Positions 9,380 to 18,134 of a stretch of DNA of 64,000 bases are shown piece by piece. The notes beneath the pieces are model-generated. The model did not search any database. It was not told the DNA's origin and saw nothing but the letters and a program-made list of their open reading frames with translations. Origin of the DNA: Rhizobium sp. L1K21. GTDB lineage: Bacteria; Pseudomonadota; Alphaproteobacteria; Rhizobiales; Rhizobiaceae. The stretch lies in NCBI RefSeq assembly GCF_024055895.1, contig NZ_JAMXLE010000001.1, positions 496,001-560,000 on the forward strand, given 5' to 3'. Both the position numbers and the translations under genes were made by a program. Position 1 is the first letter of the stretch. Each line of letters starts with the position of its first letter.

Positions 9380-9664
9380 ATGTTCATTGTTTCACTGACC
9401 TATAAAGTGGGTATCGAGGTTGTCGAGGCGCATCTGGACGCGCATGTTGCGTGGCTGAAGGATGGTTATGAGAAGGGTATTTGTGTTGCTTCGGGACGCA
9501 AGGTGCCGCGCACCGGTGGTGTCATTCTTGTGCGCGGCGACCGCGAGATGGTGGAAGCCTTCAGCAAGAGCGATCCGTTTGTTATCGAAGGCGTTGCAGA
9601 CTGCGAATTAACGGAAGTGGATTTTTCAATGGCGGCGGATGGTTTCGAGGCGTTGAAAGGATAA
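9380..9664 (+). CDS. YciI-family protein
   Basis: 94 aa YCII-related domain: MFIVSLTY strand, AHLDAHVAWL with the conserved His/Asp pair, SGRKVPRTGGVILV and DPFVIEGVAD. The family has a ferredoxin-like fold and unclear enzymatic function, with a proposed His-Asp dyad. GGAG lies in the leader about 11 bases before the ATG. A second YciI gene is present at 57697. Nothing in the neighbourhood fixes its substrate. Confidence 0.85.
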   Translation: MFIVSLTYKVGIEVVEAHLDAHVAWLKDGYEKGICVASGRKVPRTGGVILVRGDREMVEAFSKSDPFVIEGVADCELTEVDFSMAADGFEALKG

Positions 9665-9847
9665 TGACACCTGCCATTGTGATGCCCGGTTTTTGCCATA
9701 AGCGTTGCTGCCCGGTCGCAACCCCTCCAAAAATGGTGGGTTCAAAGCCATAGCAGACTATGCAGTCTTGCATTCAACCTTTGTGCGGGGCAAAGTTTGG
9801 CGGATTTTGAGGGGATTCTCAGCGAATGGCCCCTGCAGGAGTAAAGA

Positions 9848-10216
9848 ATGAGAAAAATTGTCACCGCTCTTTCGCTTGTAGCCCTTGCCGGGCTTGCATC
9901 TTGTGTGTCCAACTCCCGCCCTCTGCCACGCGTCGAACCGACGCCGACAGTTGAAGGGCAGTGGGTAGATCCGAACGGGATTGTCTCCACGTTCCAGGCC
10001 GGCACCTTCACCACACGCACCACCGACACCAACCAGCTTCTGGCATCGGGAACCTATACCAATGTCGGGCCGCGTCTTGTCGAGATCAACATGACCTCGC
10101 TGTTGCGCAATACGCAGTCGCGCGTCAACTGCGCTCTTGCCACCGACAACCAGCTGAATTGCACCTCCGAAGCCGGATCGCAGTTCTCCCTGGTTCGCCA
10201 GTCGAGCGGTTTTTAA
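9848..10216 (+). CDS. Omp10-like outer-membrane lipoprotein
   Basis: 122 aa with a lipoprotein signal peptide and lipobox LASC (Cys19). The mature part contains EGQWVDPNGIVSTFQAGTF, TRTTDTNQLLASGTY, LVEINMTSLLR and VNCALATDNQLNCTS, closely matching the layout of Brucella Omp10 with its paired cysteines. Omp10 is a minor outer-membrane lipoprotein. This is either the Omp10 orthologue or a paralogue; the sequence alone does not separate them. A strong terminator follows at 10242. Confidence 0.85.
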   Translation: MRKIVTALSLVALAGLASCVSNSRPLPRVEPTPTVEGQWVDPNGIVSTFQAGTFTTRTTDTNQLLASGTYTNVGPRLVEINMTSLLRNTQSRVNCALATDNQLNCTSEAGSQFSLVRQSSGF

Positions 10217-10241
10217 GCGTTTAATGGCTTAGCCAAAAACG

Positions 10242-10279
10242 AAAAAGCCCGCAGACGAGCTTCGTTTGCGGGCTTTTTT
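10242..10279. terminator. Bidirectional intrinsic terminator
   Basis: A-tract, then GCCCGCA...TGCGGGC arms with an inner ACGA/TCGT stem, then a T-tract. It is symmetric and lies between the convergent Omp10-like and gapR genes. Confidence 0.85.
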
Positions 10280-10297
10280 GATCTTGCTTTCGGATGA

Positions 10298-10573
10298 TTA
10301 TTCGGCGGCGTCTGCTTCCACGCCGCCTTCGAGCATACCGAGTGCCATGAGATAGGTGTCGAGCACGGCTTCTTCTTCCATGCGCTCTTGGGCGTCTTTC
10401 TTGCGCAGAGAAATGACCTTGCGCATGATCTTGGTGTCGTAGCCCATGCCCTTGGCTTCGCCGTAAACGTCCTTGATGTCGTCGGCGATTGTTTTCTTTT
10501 CTTCTTCCAGACGTTCAATGCGCTCAATGAAAGCACGAAGCTGGTCGCGGGCGATGCCATGTGCATCCGTCAT
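10298..10573 (-). CDS. gapR: GapR-family nucleoid-associated protein (DUF2312)
   Basis: About 91 aa, helical, with a coiled-coil N-terminus: [18 protein letters not shown], then [19 protein letters not shown]. This is the GapR/UPF0335 signature. In Caulobacter GapR binds overtwisted AT-rich DNA ahead of forks and polymerases. AGGAG lies 7 bases before the second of two adjacent ATGs, so the start is put at 10573 (10576 is possible). It is followed on the same strand by nothing before the terminator. Confidence 0.88.
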   Translation of the reverse strand: MTDAHGIARDQLRAFIERIERLEEEKKTIADDIKDVYGEAKGMGYDTKIMRKVISLRKKDAQERMEEEAVLDTYLMALGMLEGGVEADAAE

Positions 10574-10665
10574 CATGAAACTCCTGTCGTGGCGATTTGA
10601 AATATTGGCCGTTGAACTGCCGCGAACGGTCGCGAAGGTCAAGGGGAAAGGTCAGGTTATCCGCG

Positions 10666-10971
10666 TTATTCCTTCGGGCGGTTGACCTCGAAGCTTGCCA
10701 GCTTGTCTGGCGTGGCTTCGCTTTGATATTTGGCTTTCCAGTCCTCGTAAGGCATGCCGTAGACGATTTCCCGGGTTTCGTCCTTGGTCAAACCAAGGTC
10801 TGCCTCGTTCGCTGCGTCGAGATACCAGTTTGAAAGACAGTTGCGGCAGAAGCCGGCGAGGTTCATCAGGTCGATATTCTGAACGTCCGTTCGATTGCGA
10901 AGGTGGGACACCAGGCGACGGAAAACGGCGGCTTCGAGTTCGGTCTGCTGTTCTTTGGTCAGCTTGTCCAT
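10666..10971 (-). CDS. DUF1244 protein
   Basis: 101 aa, mostly helical. It has the DUF1244 core AAVFRRLVSHLRNRTDVQNI, then LAGFCRNCLSNWY with two cysteines and DEAREI-like IVYGMPYEDWK. Function is unknown; the family is widespread in proteobacteria and the paired cysteines could be redox- or metal-related. It is 3 bases downstream of the N-formylglutamate amidohydrolase homologue and probably co-transcribed with it. Confidence 0.8.
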   Translation of the reverse strand: MDKLTKEQQTELEAAVFRRLVSHLRNRTDVQNIDLMNLAGFCRNCLSNWYLDAANEADLGLTKDETREIVYGMPYEDWKAKYQSEATPDKLASFEVNRPKE

Positions 10972-10974
10972 GTC

Positions 10975-11766
10975 TTAGTCCTCATATGGTCCGGTGCGTG
11001 ATGTGTGGATCTTGATTTCATGCAGCGCAGGGTCAGCGTTCATCGTTGCCAAAAGCGGTGCCAGTGCGTTTGCCCATTCATCGACACATTCCTCGGTGCC
11101 GATCAGGTCCTGGCGCACCTCGAGAAGCGCATGTGGAATGCCGTTGCGCATGCAGTGCGTATACATCGTATCGCCTTTGAGCGCGCCGTCATAGGGTTCG
11201 TTATCACCTGTTTCGTAGCCCAAAGCGCGCAGGCCCTCGATCATTGGCGTGACAGCACGCGGATCGTTGTCCCAGAGCACGCCGGCCTGCCAGGGACGGG
11301 GAACCGTTTTCCAGAACGGCGTGAATGAGTGCAGCGAGATGACCAGCGGCGCTTTGCCGCTTTCGTTCGAAACGCGCCGAATCGCATGAGCAACGGCCTC
11401 GTGGTAGGGGCGGTGGAACAGGGCGATGCGCTCGTTTCGCTCATCTTCCGTCATCGGATGATTGCCCGGAACCACTGCACCGTCGGAAAGCTTCATGATC
11501 AGTGTCGGGTCATCCTCACCGCGATTCGGATCGATCAGGAGGCGCGAGAAACAGGACAGGACTGCGGGAGCGCCGAGCATCGTGCTCAGTTTTTCGGTCA
11601 GAGGCTCAACGCCGATATCGTAAGCGATGTGCCGCTGGAAGCTTTCCGGTCCGAGCCCCAGAGAGCCGAATTTTTCGGGCACGTGGTTTGTTGCGTGATC
11701 GGCCAGAAGCAGCAGACCGGCGGAATAATCGCCATCCAGAACGCGGAACGGCTGGGGGTATTGCAT
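10975..11766 (-). CDS. N-formylglutamate amidohydrolase family protein
   Basis: 263 aa of the FGase/HutG fold: LLLLADHATNHVPEKFG near the N-terminus, SRLLIDPNRGEDDPTLI with metal-binding-type residues, VISLHSFTPFWK, and LLEVRQDLIGTE. Members hydrolyse N-formylglutamate or related N-acyl amino acids. No histidine-utilisation genes surround it, so a role in hut catabolism is unproven. A palindrome lies 23 bases upstream. Confidence 0.82.
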   Translation of the reverse strand: MQYPQPFRVLDGDYSAGLLLLADHATNHVPEKFGSLGLGPESFQRHIAYDIGVEPLTEKLSTMLGAPAVLSCFSRLLIDPNRGEDDPTLIMKLSDGAVVPGNHPMTEDERNERIALFHRPYHEAVAHAIRRVSNESGKAPLVISLHSFTPFWKTVPRPWQAGVLWDNDPRAVTPMIEGLRALGYETGDNEPYDGALKGDTMYTHCMRNGIPHALLEVRQDLIGTEECVDEWANALAPLLATMNADPALHEIKIHTSRTGPYED

Positions 11767-11788
11767 GAGACATCCATCGTCAAATTGG

Positions 11789-11806
11789 TGCCATCAACTG
11801 ATGGCA
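11789..11806. promoter_or_regulatory. Perfect palindrome upstream of the FGase-family gene
   Basis: TGCCATCAACTGATGGCA has 8-base arms and a 2-base centre, 23 bases before the minus-strand start at 11766. An operator or a 5' UTR hairpin is possible. No regulator is assigned. Confidence 0.4.
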
Positions 11807-11963
11807 TGGCCCATATGTGAGTTCAAGATGGTAAGGGCTTGATTGCGCCAACGTGGGCAGAGACGACCCTTAAACACAATATAATCGATTAGAGTTTCGT
11901 TGACATTCTAGCCGTACCGTCGCAAAACGTAATCTCGATCCGATTTGGAGTCTTGTTGGAAGC

Positions 11964-12446
11964 GTGACCAGCCATCGAAAAAATGTCACTGGGAATCGCC
12001 GGTTCCGTATAAGCGGTATCTGGCCTGCTGCGGCAGTTGCTCTATTTTCTAGCTTTTTCTTTCAGACAGGCGATGCGCGTGCGGATTTTCGTGTCTGCAA
12101 CGGAACGCAGAACCTTGTCGGCGTGGCCATTGGTTATCGCGCCAAGGAGGGCTGGGTTTCCGAGGGCTGGTGGCAGATACCAGCCACGACCTGCGCCACC
12201 CTGATCGAAGGGCAGCTGCAATCGCGTTATTATTACCTCTATGCCGAAGATGCTGCGCGCGGTGGACGCTGGGCGGGCGAGGTGAAAATGTGCGTGGCGG
12301 AAAACGAGTTCAAGATTACCGGCGTTGAAAATTGCTTTGCGCGCGGCTTCCAGCAAATGGGTTTCAAGGAATACGATACGGGGCAGCAAGGAAGCTGGAT
12401 GGTCCAGCTATCCGACACGCCCGGCACGCAAGAGAACCAGAATTAA
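11964..12446 (+). CDS. Exported DUF1036 protein
   Basis: 160 aa from GTG (GGA 7 bases upstream). The signal peptide has a hydrophobic core WPAAAVALFSSFFF and an ARA cleavage region. The DUF1036 domain follows: FRVCNGTQNLVGVAIGYR, WVSEGWWQIPATTCATLI, YYYLYAEDA, and cysteines in KMCVAE and ENCFARG. It is a predicted periplasmic protein of unknown function with likely disulfides. It ends one base before pyk, a pairing that suggests shared transcription rather than shared function. Confidence 0.8.
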   Translation: MTSHRKNVTGNRRFRISGIWPAAAVALFSSFFFQTGDARADFRVCNGTQNLVGVAIGYRAKEGWVSEGWWQIPATTCATLIEGQLQSRYYYLYAEDAARGGRWAGEVKMCVAENEFKITGVENCFARGFQQMGFKEYDTGQQGSWMVQLSDTPGTQENQN

Positions 12447-12447
12447 G

Positions 12448-13887
12448 ATGGAATATATTCGCAAGACTAAGATATTGGCGACGCTGGGTCCAGCTTCGTC
12501 CGAAGAAGATGTTATTGAAAAATTGCACAAGGCTGGGGCTGATCTTTTCCGGATCAATATGAGCCATGCGAGCCATGATGTGATGCGCATGCTGGTGTCG
12601 CGCATTCGCGCGGTGGAGCAACGTTGTGGCCGGCCCATCGGCATTCTGGCCGATATTCAGGGGCCGAAGCTCAGGGTCGGCAAATTTGCCGACACCAAGG
12701 TGGAGCTGGAAATTGGCCAGACCTTCACACTCGATTCAGATGAGACGCCGGGCGACAAGAACCGTGTCTACCTGCCGCATCCGGAAATTCTGGAAGCCGT
12801 GCAGCCCGGACACCGTTTGCTGATCGACGATGGCAAACTGCAGTTGAAGGCTGAAAAATGCGACGGCAAGAGCATTGTGACGAAGGTGATTTCGGGCTCG
12901 CGCATTTCCGACCGCAAGGGCGTCAGCCTTCCCGACACATTGCTGGGGGTTGGGGCGCTTACGGAAAAGGACCGCGCCGATCTCGATGCGGTGCTGGCGG
13001 TGGACGATATCGATTGGGTGGCGCTTTCCTTCATTCAGCGGCCTGAAGACCTGGTGGAGGTGCGCAAGATCTCGCGCGGCCGGGTGGGCCTGATGTCGAA
13101 GATCGAGAAGCCACAGGCACTTGAGCGGATCGACGAGATCATCGAACTGTCCGACGCCATCATGGTTGCACGTGGCGATCTGGGCGTGGAAATGCCGCTC
13201 GAATCGGTTCCGGGCATTCAGAAGCAGTTGAACCGCGCCTGCCGCAAGGCTGGCAAGCCGGTGGTGGTTGCCACGCAGATGCTGGAATCCATGATCAATT
13301 CGCCGGTGCCGACACGTGCGGAAGTGTCCGACGTTGCGACGGCGGTCTTCGAAGGCGCTGATGCGGTGATGCTGTCAGCCGAATCTGCTGCCGGTGAATA
13401 CCCGGTGGAAGCGGTGACGACCATGGCGTCCGTGGCGGTCAAGGTCGAGCATGACCCGCATTATCCGGGCATCATGCAGGCGCAGCATCCGGGTGCGCAG
13501 CCGACGGCTGCGGACGCGATTTCGCTGGCCATGCACCAGATTGCCGACACGCTCGATCTGAAGGCGATCGTCTGTTACACCTCGACGGGAACCACCGGCT
13601 ATCGCGCTGCGCGCGAGCGCCCGAACGTGCCGATCCTTGCGATTTCGCCGATCCGCCAGACGGCGCGCAGGCTGTCCGTAGCCTGGGGCGTGCGTTGTGT
13701 GGTGACCGATGATGCGCGTGATCTGGACGACATGGTCAATCGCGCCTGTCGTGTGGTCGTGGAAGAAGGTCTTGGCGGTCCGGGAGACCGGATTATCATC
13801 TCTGCGGGCGTGCCGCTTGGTACGCCGGGGGCGACGAACACGCTGCGCATCGCCTATATCGGTTCGGATGGTCAGAGCGGCATCTGA
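12448..13887 (+). CDS. pyk: Pyruvate kinase
   Basis: About 479 aa. N-terminal RKTKILATLGPASS and RINMSHAS, catalytic lysine in GLMSKIEKPQA, and metal-binding/ADP region IMVARGDLGVEMPLE; FEGADAVMLSAESAAGEYP precedes the allosteric C domain. It makes pyruvate and ATP from phosphoenolpyruvate in the cytosol. Start is the ATG after the DUF1036 stop; the longer frame is a read-through of that gene. A terminator follows. Confidence 0.95.
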   Translation: MEYIRKTKILATLGPASSEEDVIEKLHKAGADLFRINMSHASHDVMRMLVSRIRAVEQRCGRPIGILADIQGPKLRVGKFADTKVELEIGQTFTLDSDETPGDKNRVYLPHPEILEAVQPGHRLLIDDGKLQLKAEKCDGKSIVTKVISGSRISDRKGVSLPDTLLGVGALTEKDRADLDAVLAVDDIDWVALSFIQRPEDLVEVRKISRGRVGLMSKIEKPQALERIDEIIELSDAIMVARGDLGVEMPLESVPGIQKQLNRACRKAGKPVVVATQMLESMINSPVPTRAEVSDVATAVFEGADAVMLSAESAAGEYPVEAVTTMASVAVKVEHDPHYPGIMQAQHPGAQPTAADAISLAMHQIADTLDLKAIVCYTSTGTTGYRAARERPNVPILAISPIRQTARRLSVAWGVRCVVTDDARDLDDMVNRACRVVVEEGLGGPGDRIIISAGVPLGTPGATNTLRIAYIGSDGQSGI

Positions 13888-13911
13888 CCCGCTTACGATC
13901 CGTCACTGAAT

Positions 13912-13937
13912 CAGCCCCGGCCTCGTTGCAGGGGCTT
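13912..13937 (+). terminator. Terminator after pyk
   Basis: GCCCC arm, short loop, GGGGC arm, then TTTTTATT. It lies between convergent pyk and the alpha/beta hydrolase gene. Confidence 0.65.
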
Positions 13938-13938
13938 T

Positions 13939-14940
13939 TTATTGCGGTTTCAGGTCTCTCGCCATGGCTTGAAGATCACGCGGCCTGCCTGCCAGTTTTT
14001 CGATGGCGGCCACGACAATGTCGGTCGCCACATAATCCGGCTTGTGACCCACGCCGTGCAGCCAGACGAGTTCTGAATTGGGAATATCCCGATTAAGCCC
14101 AACGGAGTGGATTTCCTCAGCAACGATATCGTCCTCGTCGCCGGAGATGATGATGGCCGGGGCTTTGATTGTCTTATAGAGCGGTGCAACGGTCTTCACA
14201 TAGGCATTCAGCCCGGCGACATCGCGCGCGTTGTTGCAGAAGGTTTCAGGGCGCAGCACGCGTTCTGCAGCAGTCTCTTCAACATAGTTGTCAGGGGCTT
14301 TGTTGGGTGAAAATACGGCTTTTGTGGCGTTATCGATCAACGCCAGACCGGCAGGCAAGGCGACAGTATTGCAAAAGAGCCAGCCGATCACCGGCGTGGC
14401 GGCAAGGTCGTAGTACCAGTCAACGCCGCCTTCCCATGGATGTGTGGCGGCTGCGATGAAGACCAGACCTTGAACCTGATCGGGGTGACGCAGAGCAAGG
14501 CTTGCGACGATTGCGCCGCCGAACGAATGGCCGATGATGATCGCCTTTTCGATGCCCTTGAGTTGCAGAAGTTTGGATATGGCGTCTGCCTGACCGGCGG
14601 GGGTGTCGTTTTCGGCAGGGCCGCGGTCAGAATATCCGAAACCAGGGCGGTCGACGAAAAGCAGGCGTGCGCGGCCTTCCAATGGCTTCCGGAAAGCATT
14701 GGCCTGATCAAGCAGATTGCCGCTGGCGCCATGAATGAAAACAAGGGTCGGCAGGTTTGCGTTTTCGCCTGCGGCGATTTCAAGGCTGTTCAGCTCGTAA
14801 CCGCCAATATCCGTCAGCGTGCCTTGATTGGGGAATTTCTTCTCGATCTGCGCGACTTTCCATTGGGTGAAGCCAAATGCAGCGGCAAATAGAACGAGGA
14901 GAATGACGAGCAGGGTCGATAATAGATTTCCGTGAAACAT
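13939..14940 (-). CDS. Membrane-anchored alpha/beta hydrolase
   Basis: 333 aa. An N-terminal transmembrane or uncleaved signal segment (LLSTLLVILLVLFAAAFGFT) is followed by an alpha/beta hydrolase domain: oxyanion region VFIHGASGNLLD, nucleophile elbow IIGHSFGGAI, acid in GDEDDIV and a terminal His in HGVGHKPDYV. The Ser-Asp-His triad is complete. The substrate is unknown; it may act on esters at the periplasmic face. Confidence 0.82.
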   Translation of the reverse strand: MFHGNLLSTLLVILLVLFAAAFGFTQWKVAQIEKKFPNQGTLTDIGGYELNSLEIAAGENANLPTLVFIHGASGNLLDQANAFRKPLEGRARLLFVDRPGFGYSDRGPAENDTPAGQADAISKLLQLKGIEKAIIIGHSFGGAIVASLALRHPDQVQGLVFIAAATHPWEGGVDWYYDLAATPVIGWLFCNTVALPAGLALIDNATKAVFSPNKAPDNYVEETAAERVLRPETFCNNARDVAGLNAYVKTVAPLYKTIKAPAIIISGDEDDIVAEEIHSVGLNRDIPNSELVWLHGVGHKPDYVATDIVVAAIEKLAGRPRDLQAMARDLKPQ

Positions 14941-15004
14941 GTTTGAAATACGGTCAGACTGCCTGAATGGATTGAATGGGATTGCCGATAATCGAGTGCC
15001 GTGT

Positions 15005-15592
15005 TCAGGTGCGGCTGCCTGCCAGCTTTTCGGACAGTGATTTCACGCGATTCTGCGCTTTGCGGTCGCCCGGATAGACTTCCAGCAGGCGCTGCCAGAC
15101 GGCAAGGGCCTGCTCATCTCTGCCGGTGTCTTCCAGAATGATCGCCATTCCTGAAAGCGCGCCGAAGTGGCGCGGCTCCAAGGTGAGTACGCGGATGACG
15201 TCGGACATGGATTTTTTATAGTTGCCCATGTGGTATTGCAGGGTGGCGCGCTTGTTCCACGCTTCGGCGTAAGTTGGCATGAGGCTGGTTGCCTGATCGA
15301 GAAAATCGAGTGCCGCGACGTAGTCCTGCCTGCCCATGGCGTCCTGCGCCCACTTCATGATGAGATTGATGGTGGCGCTGCCCGAATCGTTCCATTCGGC
15401 CCAGATGCTGTCGGCAATGTCGCCGGCTTCCGTTGGATTGCGTGCTTTTTTAAGCTTTGCGAAGAGCTCATCAAGCCTGCCTTCCTTGCTCAAGGGGCGG
15501 ACGATTTCCGGTTCTTGCGATTGGGCAAGGGCGGCCGCGGGCAGGGAAAGACTGCCAAGAAGAATCAGGAGTGCAAACGACAAATAGCGCAT
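15005..15592 (-). CDS. Exported tetratricopeptide-repeat protein
   Basis: About 195 aa from ATG at 15592. The signal peptide is MRYLSFALLILLGSLSLPAA with an ALA cleavage site. Three TPR-like helical pairs follow, including AALDFLDQATSLMPTYAEAW, LQYHMGNYKKSMSDVIRVL and EDTGRDEQALAVWQRLLEVY. It is likely a periplasmic scaffold, not an enzyme. An upstream start would put 29 non-signal residues before the signal peptide. Confidence 0.78.
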   Translation of the reverse strand: MRYLSFALLILLGSLSLPAAALAQSQEPEIVRPLSKEGRLDELFAKLKKARNPTEAGDIADSIWAEWNDSGSATINLIMKWAQDAMGRQDYVAALDFLDQATSLMPTYAEAWNKRATLQYHMGNYKKSMSDVIRVLTLEPRHFGALSGMAIILEDTGRDEQALAVWQRLLEVYPGDRKAQNRVKSLSEKLAGSRT

Positions 15593-15646
15593 GGCGGCAA
15601 TGGTATCCCGCCAGCGCAAAAGATCAAAATCATTTATGCTTGAACA

Positions 15647-15673
15647 GCGCACGCGATTATGATCGCGTGGCGC
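15647..15673. terminator. Hairpin downstream of rpmJ
   Basis: CACGCGAT / ATCGCGTG perfect 8-base arms around TATG, extendable to 11 pairs with one bulge, just downstream of the minus-strand rpmJ stop. There is no T run, so termination is uncertain; it may stabilise the 3' end. Confidence 0.35.
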
Positions 15674-15679
15674 GCGCAA

Positions 15680-15805
15680 TCAGCCCTGGCGAGCCTTGAA
15701 GCGCGGGTTCTGCTTGTTGATGATGTAGACACGGCCTTTGCGGCGAACCAGACGGTTCTCGCGGTGACGGGCCTTGAGTGCTTTCAGAGAGTTCTTGATC
15801 TTCAT
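15680..15805 (-). CDS. rpmJ: 50S ribosomal protein L36, cysteine-free form
   Basis: 41 aa: begins [19 protein letters not shown], continues [19 protein letters not shown], ends RQG. It is the alternative L36 type, lacking the zinc-binding cysteines and histidine of the classical form. It is an assembly and structural component of the large subunit. ATG at 15805 and TGA at 15682-15680 give the usual length. It stands alone between the TPR gene and purK. Confidence 0.95.
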   Translation of the reverse strand: MKIKNSLKALKARHRENRLVRRKGRVYIINKQNPRFKARQG

Positions 15806-15953
15806 TTTTCTGGTCCGCGTGGTTGGAGGAGTTGCCCCCTCATCACGTATAACAATCAAAAGCGCGCCGGAATTGGCGCGCTCGCTCAGTTGGCGGTCTG
15901 ATACCGTGCCGCCTTGTTTCTGTCAACTGCTCACACAGGTCTTTTCAGGCAAT

Positions 15954-17003
15954 TCAGCGCTTCAGCGCCGTGACGTGACCCATTTTGCGGCCCGGTCGCG
16001 CCTCTTCCTTGCCGTAGAGGTGAATATAGGCATCCTGGCGGTTGAGCCAGTGGCTGAGGCTCTTGATGTCATCGCCGATGAGATTCGTCATCACGCAATT
16101 GGAGTGGCGGGCCGTGCTGCCAAGCGGCAGGCCGGCAACGGCCCTGATATGTTGCTCGAACTGCGAAATCGTGCAGGCAGCCTCTGTCCAGTGGCCCGAG
16201 TTGTGAACGCGCGGGGCAATTTCATTGGCCACGATCGATCCGTCTTCCAGCACGAAGAGTTCAACACCCACAACGCCGACATAATCCAGTGCTTCGAGAA
16301 TCGCCTTCGCGGCCACGGCTGCAGCATCCTGGCTGTCGTCGGCAATGTTGGCGGGAACCGTGGATGTATGCAGAATGCCGTTCTTGTGGACGTTTTCGGC
16401 GGTATCATAGAAAGCGGTTCCACCATCGGCGCTGCGGGCTGCGATGATTGAAACTTCGCGCACGAAGGGGACGAGACTTTCGAGGATCAACGGCACGCCG
16501 CCGAGAAGGTCGAAAACGCCTTCACTCGATTCGCCATCCTTGAACAGTTTCTGCCCCTTGCCGTCATAGCCCATGCGGCGCGTTTTCAAGACGCCCTTGC
16601 GGCCGAATTTGGAGAGAGCGGATTCCAGCTCCTCCTGGCTGTCCACTTTCAGAAAATCGGCTGTGCCAATGCCGCACTCGCGAAGGAACTGTTTCTCGAT
16701 CAACCTGTCCTGCGAGACCTCAAGCGCGCGCGGCGGGGGATAAACGCTGACGTCTTTTGCGAGTTTCTTGGCAGCGTCCACAGGCACGTTCTCGAACTCG
16801 TAAGTCACGATATCGCAGGCCTTGGCGAGCTCGGCGAGGGCTTTCTTGTCATCATAGGCCGCAACGATCTGCCGGTTGGCAACCTGGGCAGCCGGGCAAT
16901 CCTTCTGGGGTTCCAGAATGATGGTGTGAAAGCTGAGGCGTGCTGCGGCCATTGCGAGCATGCGACCGAGCTGGCCGCCGCCGATAATTCCGATGGTCTG
17001 CAT
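15954..17003 (-). CDS. purK: 5-(carboxyamino)imidazole ribonucleotide synthase
   Basis: About 349 aa ATP-grasp enzyme: IGIIGGGQLGRMLAMAA at the N-terminus, TYEFENVPVDAAKKL, LKTRRMGYDGKGQ in the ATP site, and ELFVLEDGSIVANEIAPR with metal ligands. It carboxylates aminoimidazole ribonucleotide with bicarbonate and ATP for purine synthesis. ATG at 17003 is used; TTG at 17012 overlaps the purE stop (TTGA) and is possible. It is the second gene of purEK. Confidence 0.93.
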   Translation of the reverse strand: MQTIGIIGGGQLGRMLAMAAARLSFHTIILEPQKDCPAAQVANRQIVAAYDDKKALAELAKACDIVTYEFENVPVDAAKKLAKDVSVYPPPRALEVSQDRLIEKQFLRECGIGTADFLKVDSQEELESALSKFGRKGVLKTRRMGYDGKGQKLFKDGESSEGVFDLLGGVPLILESLVPFVREVSIIAARSADGGTAFYDTAENVHKNGILHTSTVPANIADDSQDAAAVAAKAILEALDYVGVVGVELFVLEDGSIVANEIAPRVHNSGHWTEAACTISQFEQHIRAVAGLPLGSTARHSNCVMTNLIGDDIKSLSHWLNRQDAYIHLYGKEEARPGRKMGHVTALKR

Positions 17004-17008
17004 GTTAT

Positions 17009-17509
17009 TCAACCATTATCCACAGGGTAGTCCGCAACTGTCTCGGACTGGCGCACGCGCCACTGGTCGAGACGCACGGCAAGTTCTTCGTCGCTGAGCG
17101 CCAGAACGGCGGCAGCCAGAAGGGCGGCATTGATGGCGCCGGCGCGGCCGATCGCCAATGTGCCGACGGGAATACCGGCCGGCATCTGCACAATCGAGAG
17201 AAGGCTGTCCTGGCCGGAAAGCGCCTTTGACTGAACCGGAACGCCAAAGACGGGCAGGGGCGTCATGGCGGCGGTCATGCCCGGCAGGTGGGCAGCACCA
17301 CCGGCGCCCGCAATGATGACCTTGAACCCCTCATGACGTGCGCCCTTGGCAAAGCTCACCAGCCGATCGGGCGTGCGATGGGCGGAAACGATGCGCGCTT
17401 CATATGCGATATCAAGTGCTTCGAGCGTATCGGCGGCGTTTTTCATGGTTTCCCAGTCGGACTGGCTACCCATGATGATGGCCACCGGAGGGGGCTCGGA
17501 ATAGGTCAT
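17009..17509 (-). CDS. purE: N5-carboxyaminoimidazole ribonucleotide mutase
   Basis: About 166 aa class I PurE. Signatures are [22 protein letters not shown] and [14 protein letters not shown]. It moves the carboxyl group made by PurK from N5 to C4. The start is clear: AGGAGG lies 5 bases before ATG at 17509; a longer frame begins at TTG 17530. It precedes purK with a few bases between them, so the two form one operon. Confidence 0.94.
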   Translation of the reverse strand: MTYSEPPPVAIIMGSQSDWETMKNAADTLEALDIAYEARIVSAHRTPDRLVSFAKGARHEGFKVIIAGAGGAAHLPGMTAAMTPLPVFGVPVQSKALSGQDSLLSIVQMPAGIPVGTLAIGRAGAINAALLAAAVLALSDEELAVRLDQWRVRQSETVADYPVDNG

Positions 17510-17522
17510 CAATACCTCCTGT

Positions 17523-17726
17523 TCAGGCAATAATGTCGGGGATGATCTGGTCCTCGATTTTCGAGAGCTGGTCCTTGATTGCCAGTTTCTTCTTTTTCAT
17601 CCGCTGAATTCTCAGTGCATCGCATCCTTGCGCGATCATGGCTTCGATAGCGGCATCAAAGTCTTCATGTTCCATACGAAGTTTTGCCGCCTTCATCCTG
17701 AGTTCGGCCTGCTCCTGATCCGCCAT
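17523..17726 (-). CDS. YdcH-like DUF465 small protein
   Basis: 67 aa, highly charged and helical: [18 protein letters not shown], then [20 protein letters not shown]. This is the DUF465/YdcH pattern of a short helical hairpin. The function is unknown. It is 13 bases upstream of the purE start on the same strand and may be the first gene of its transcript. A similar protein is encoded divergently at 17935. Confidence 0.8.
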   Translation of the reverse strand: MADQEQAELRMKAAKLRMEHEDFDAAIEAMIAQGCDALRIQRMKKKKLAIKDQLSKIEDQIIPDIIA

Positions 17727-17934
17727 TTCATGTGTCCCCGTTGTCGCGCGATCATATACAAAAATATAACCGCCGCTCCTAACATAAAAAGCAGTGCAAC
17801 GGAAAATTATCTATCGCCATGATTTCCGCTTCGACAAAAAGCCATAGTCGTGGCACACTCTTCAGCTGTTACAGCCTGAGACACCGCGAGGGATTTTCGG
17901 GGTGTGGGCATTAGGGAAGGAAAGGAAGTGCCAC

Positions 17935-18108
17935 ATGAATATTGAGGCTCATCTTGCAACGCTTCGCCAGAAGCACGGAGAACTGGATGCGGAGCTCCAG
18001 AACGCGATGAACCATCCTTCAACAGAGAGTAGCGTAATATTGGACCTGAAGCGCAAGAAATTGCGGCTCAAAGATGAGATTGAGCGCATTCGGAGTTCAC
18101 TGCACTAA
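17935..18108 (+). CDS. YdcH-like DUF465 small protein, second copy
   Basis: 57 aa: MNIEAHLATLRQKHGELDAE then LDLKRKKLRLKDEIERIRSS, with the same charged helical-hairpin pattern as the gene at 17523. AAAGGAAG is a good ribosome-binding site before ATG 17935. The pair is divergent, separated by about 200 bases with no other gene. Confidence 0.8.
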   Translation: MNIEAHLATLRQKHGELDAELQNAMNHPSTESSVILDLKRKKLRLKDEIERIRSSLH

Positions 18109-18134
18109 CGAGTGAGTGCCAAACGGCGGATTGA

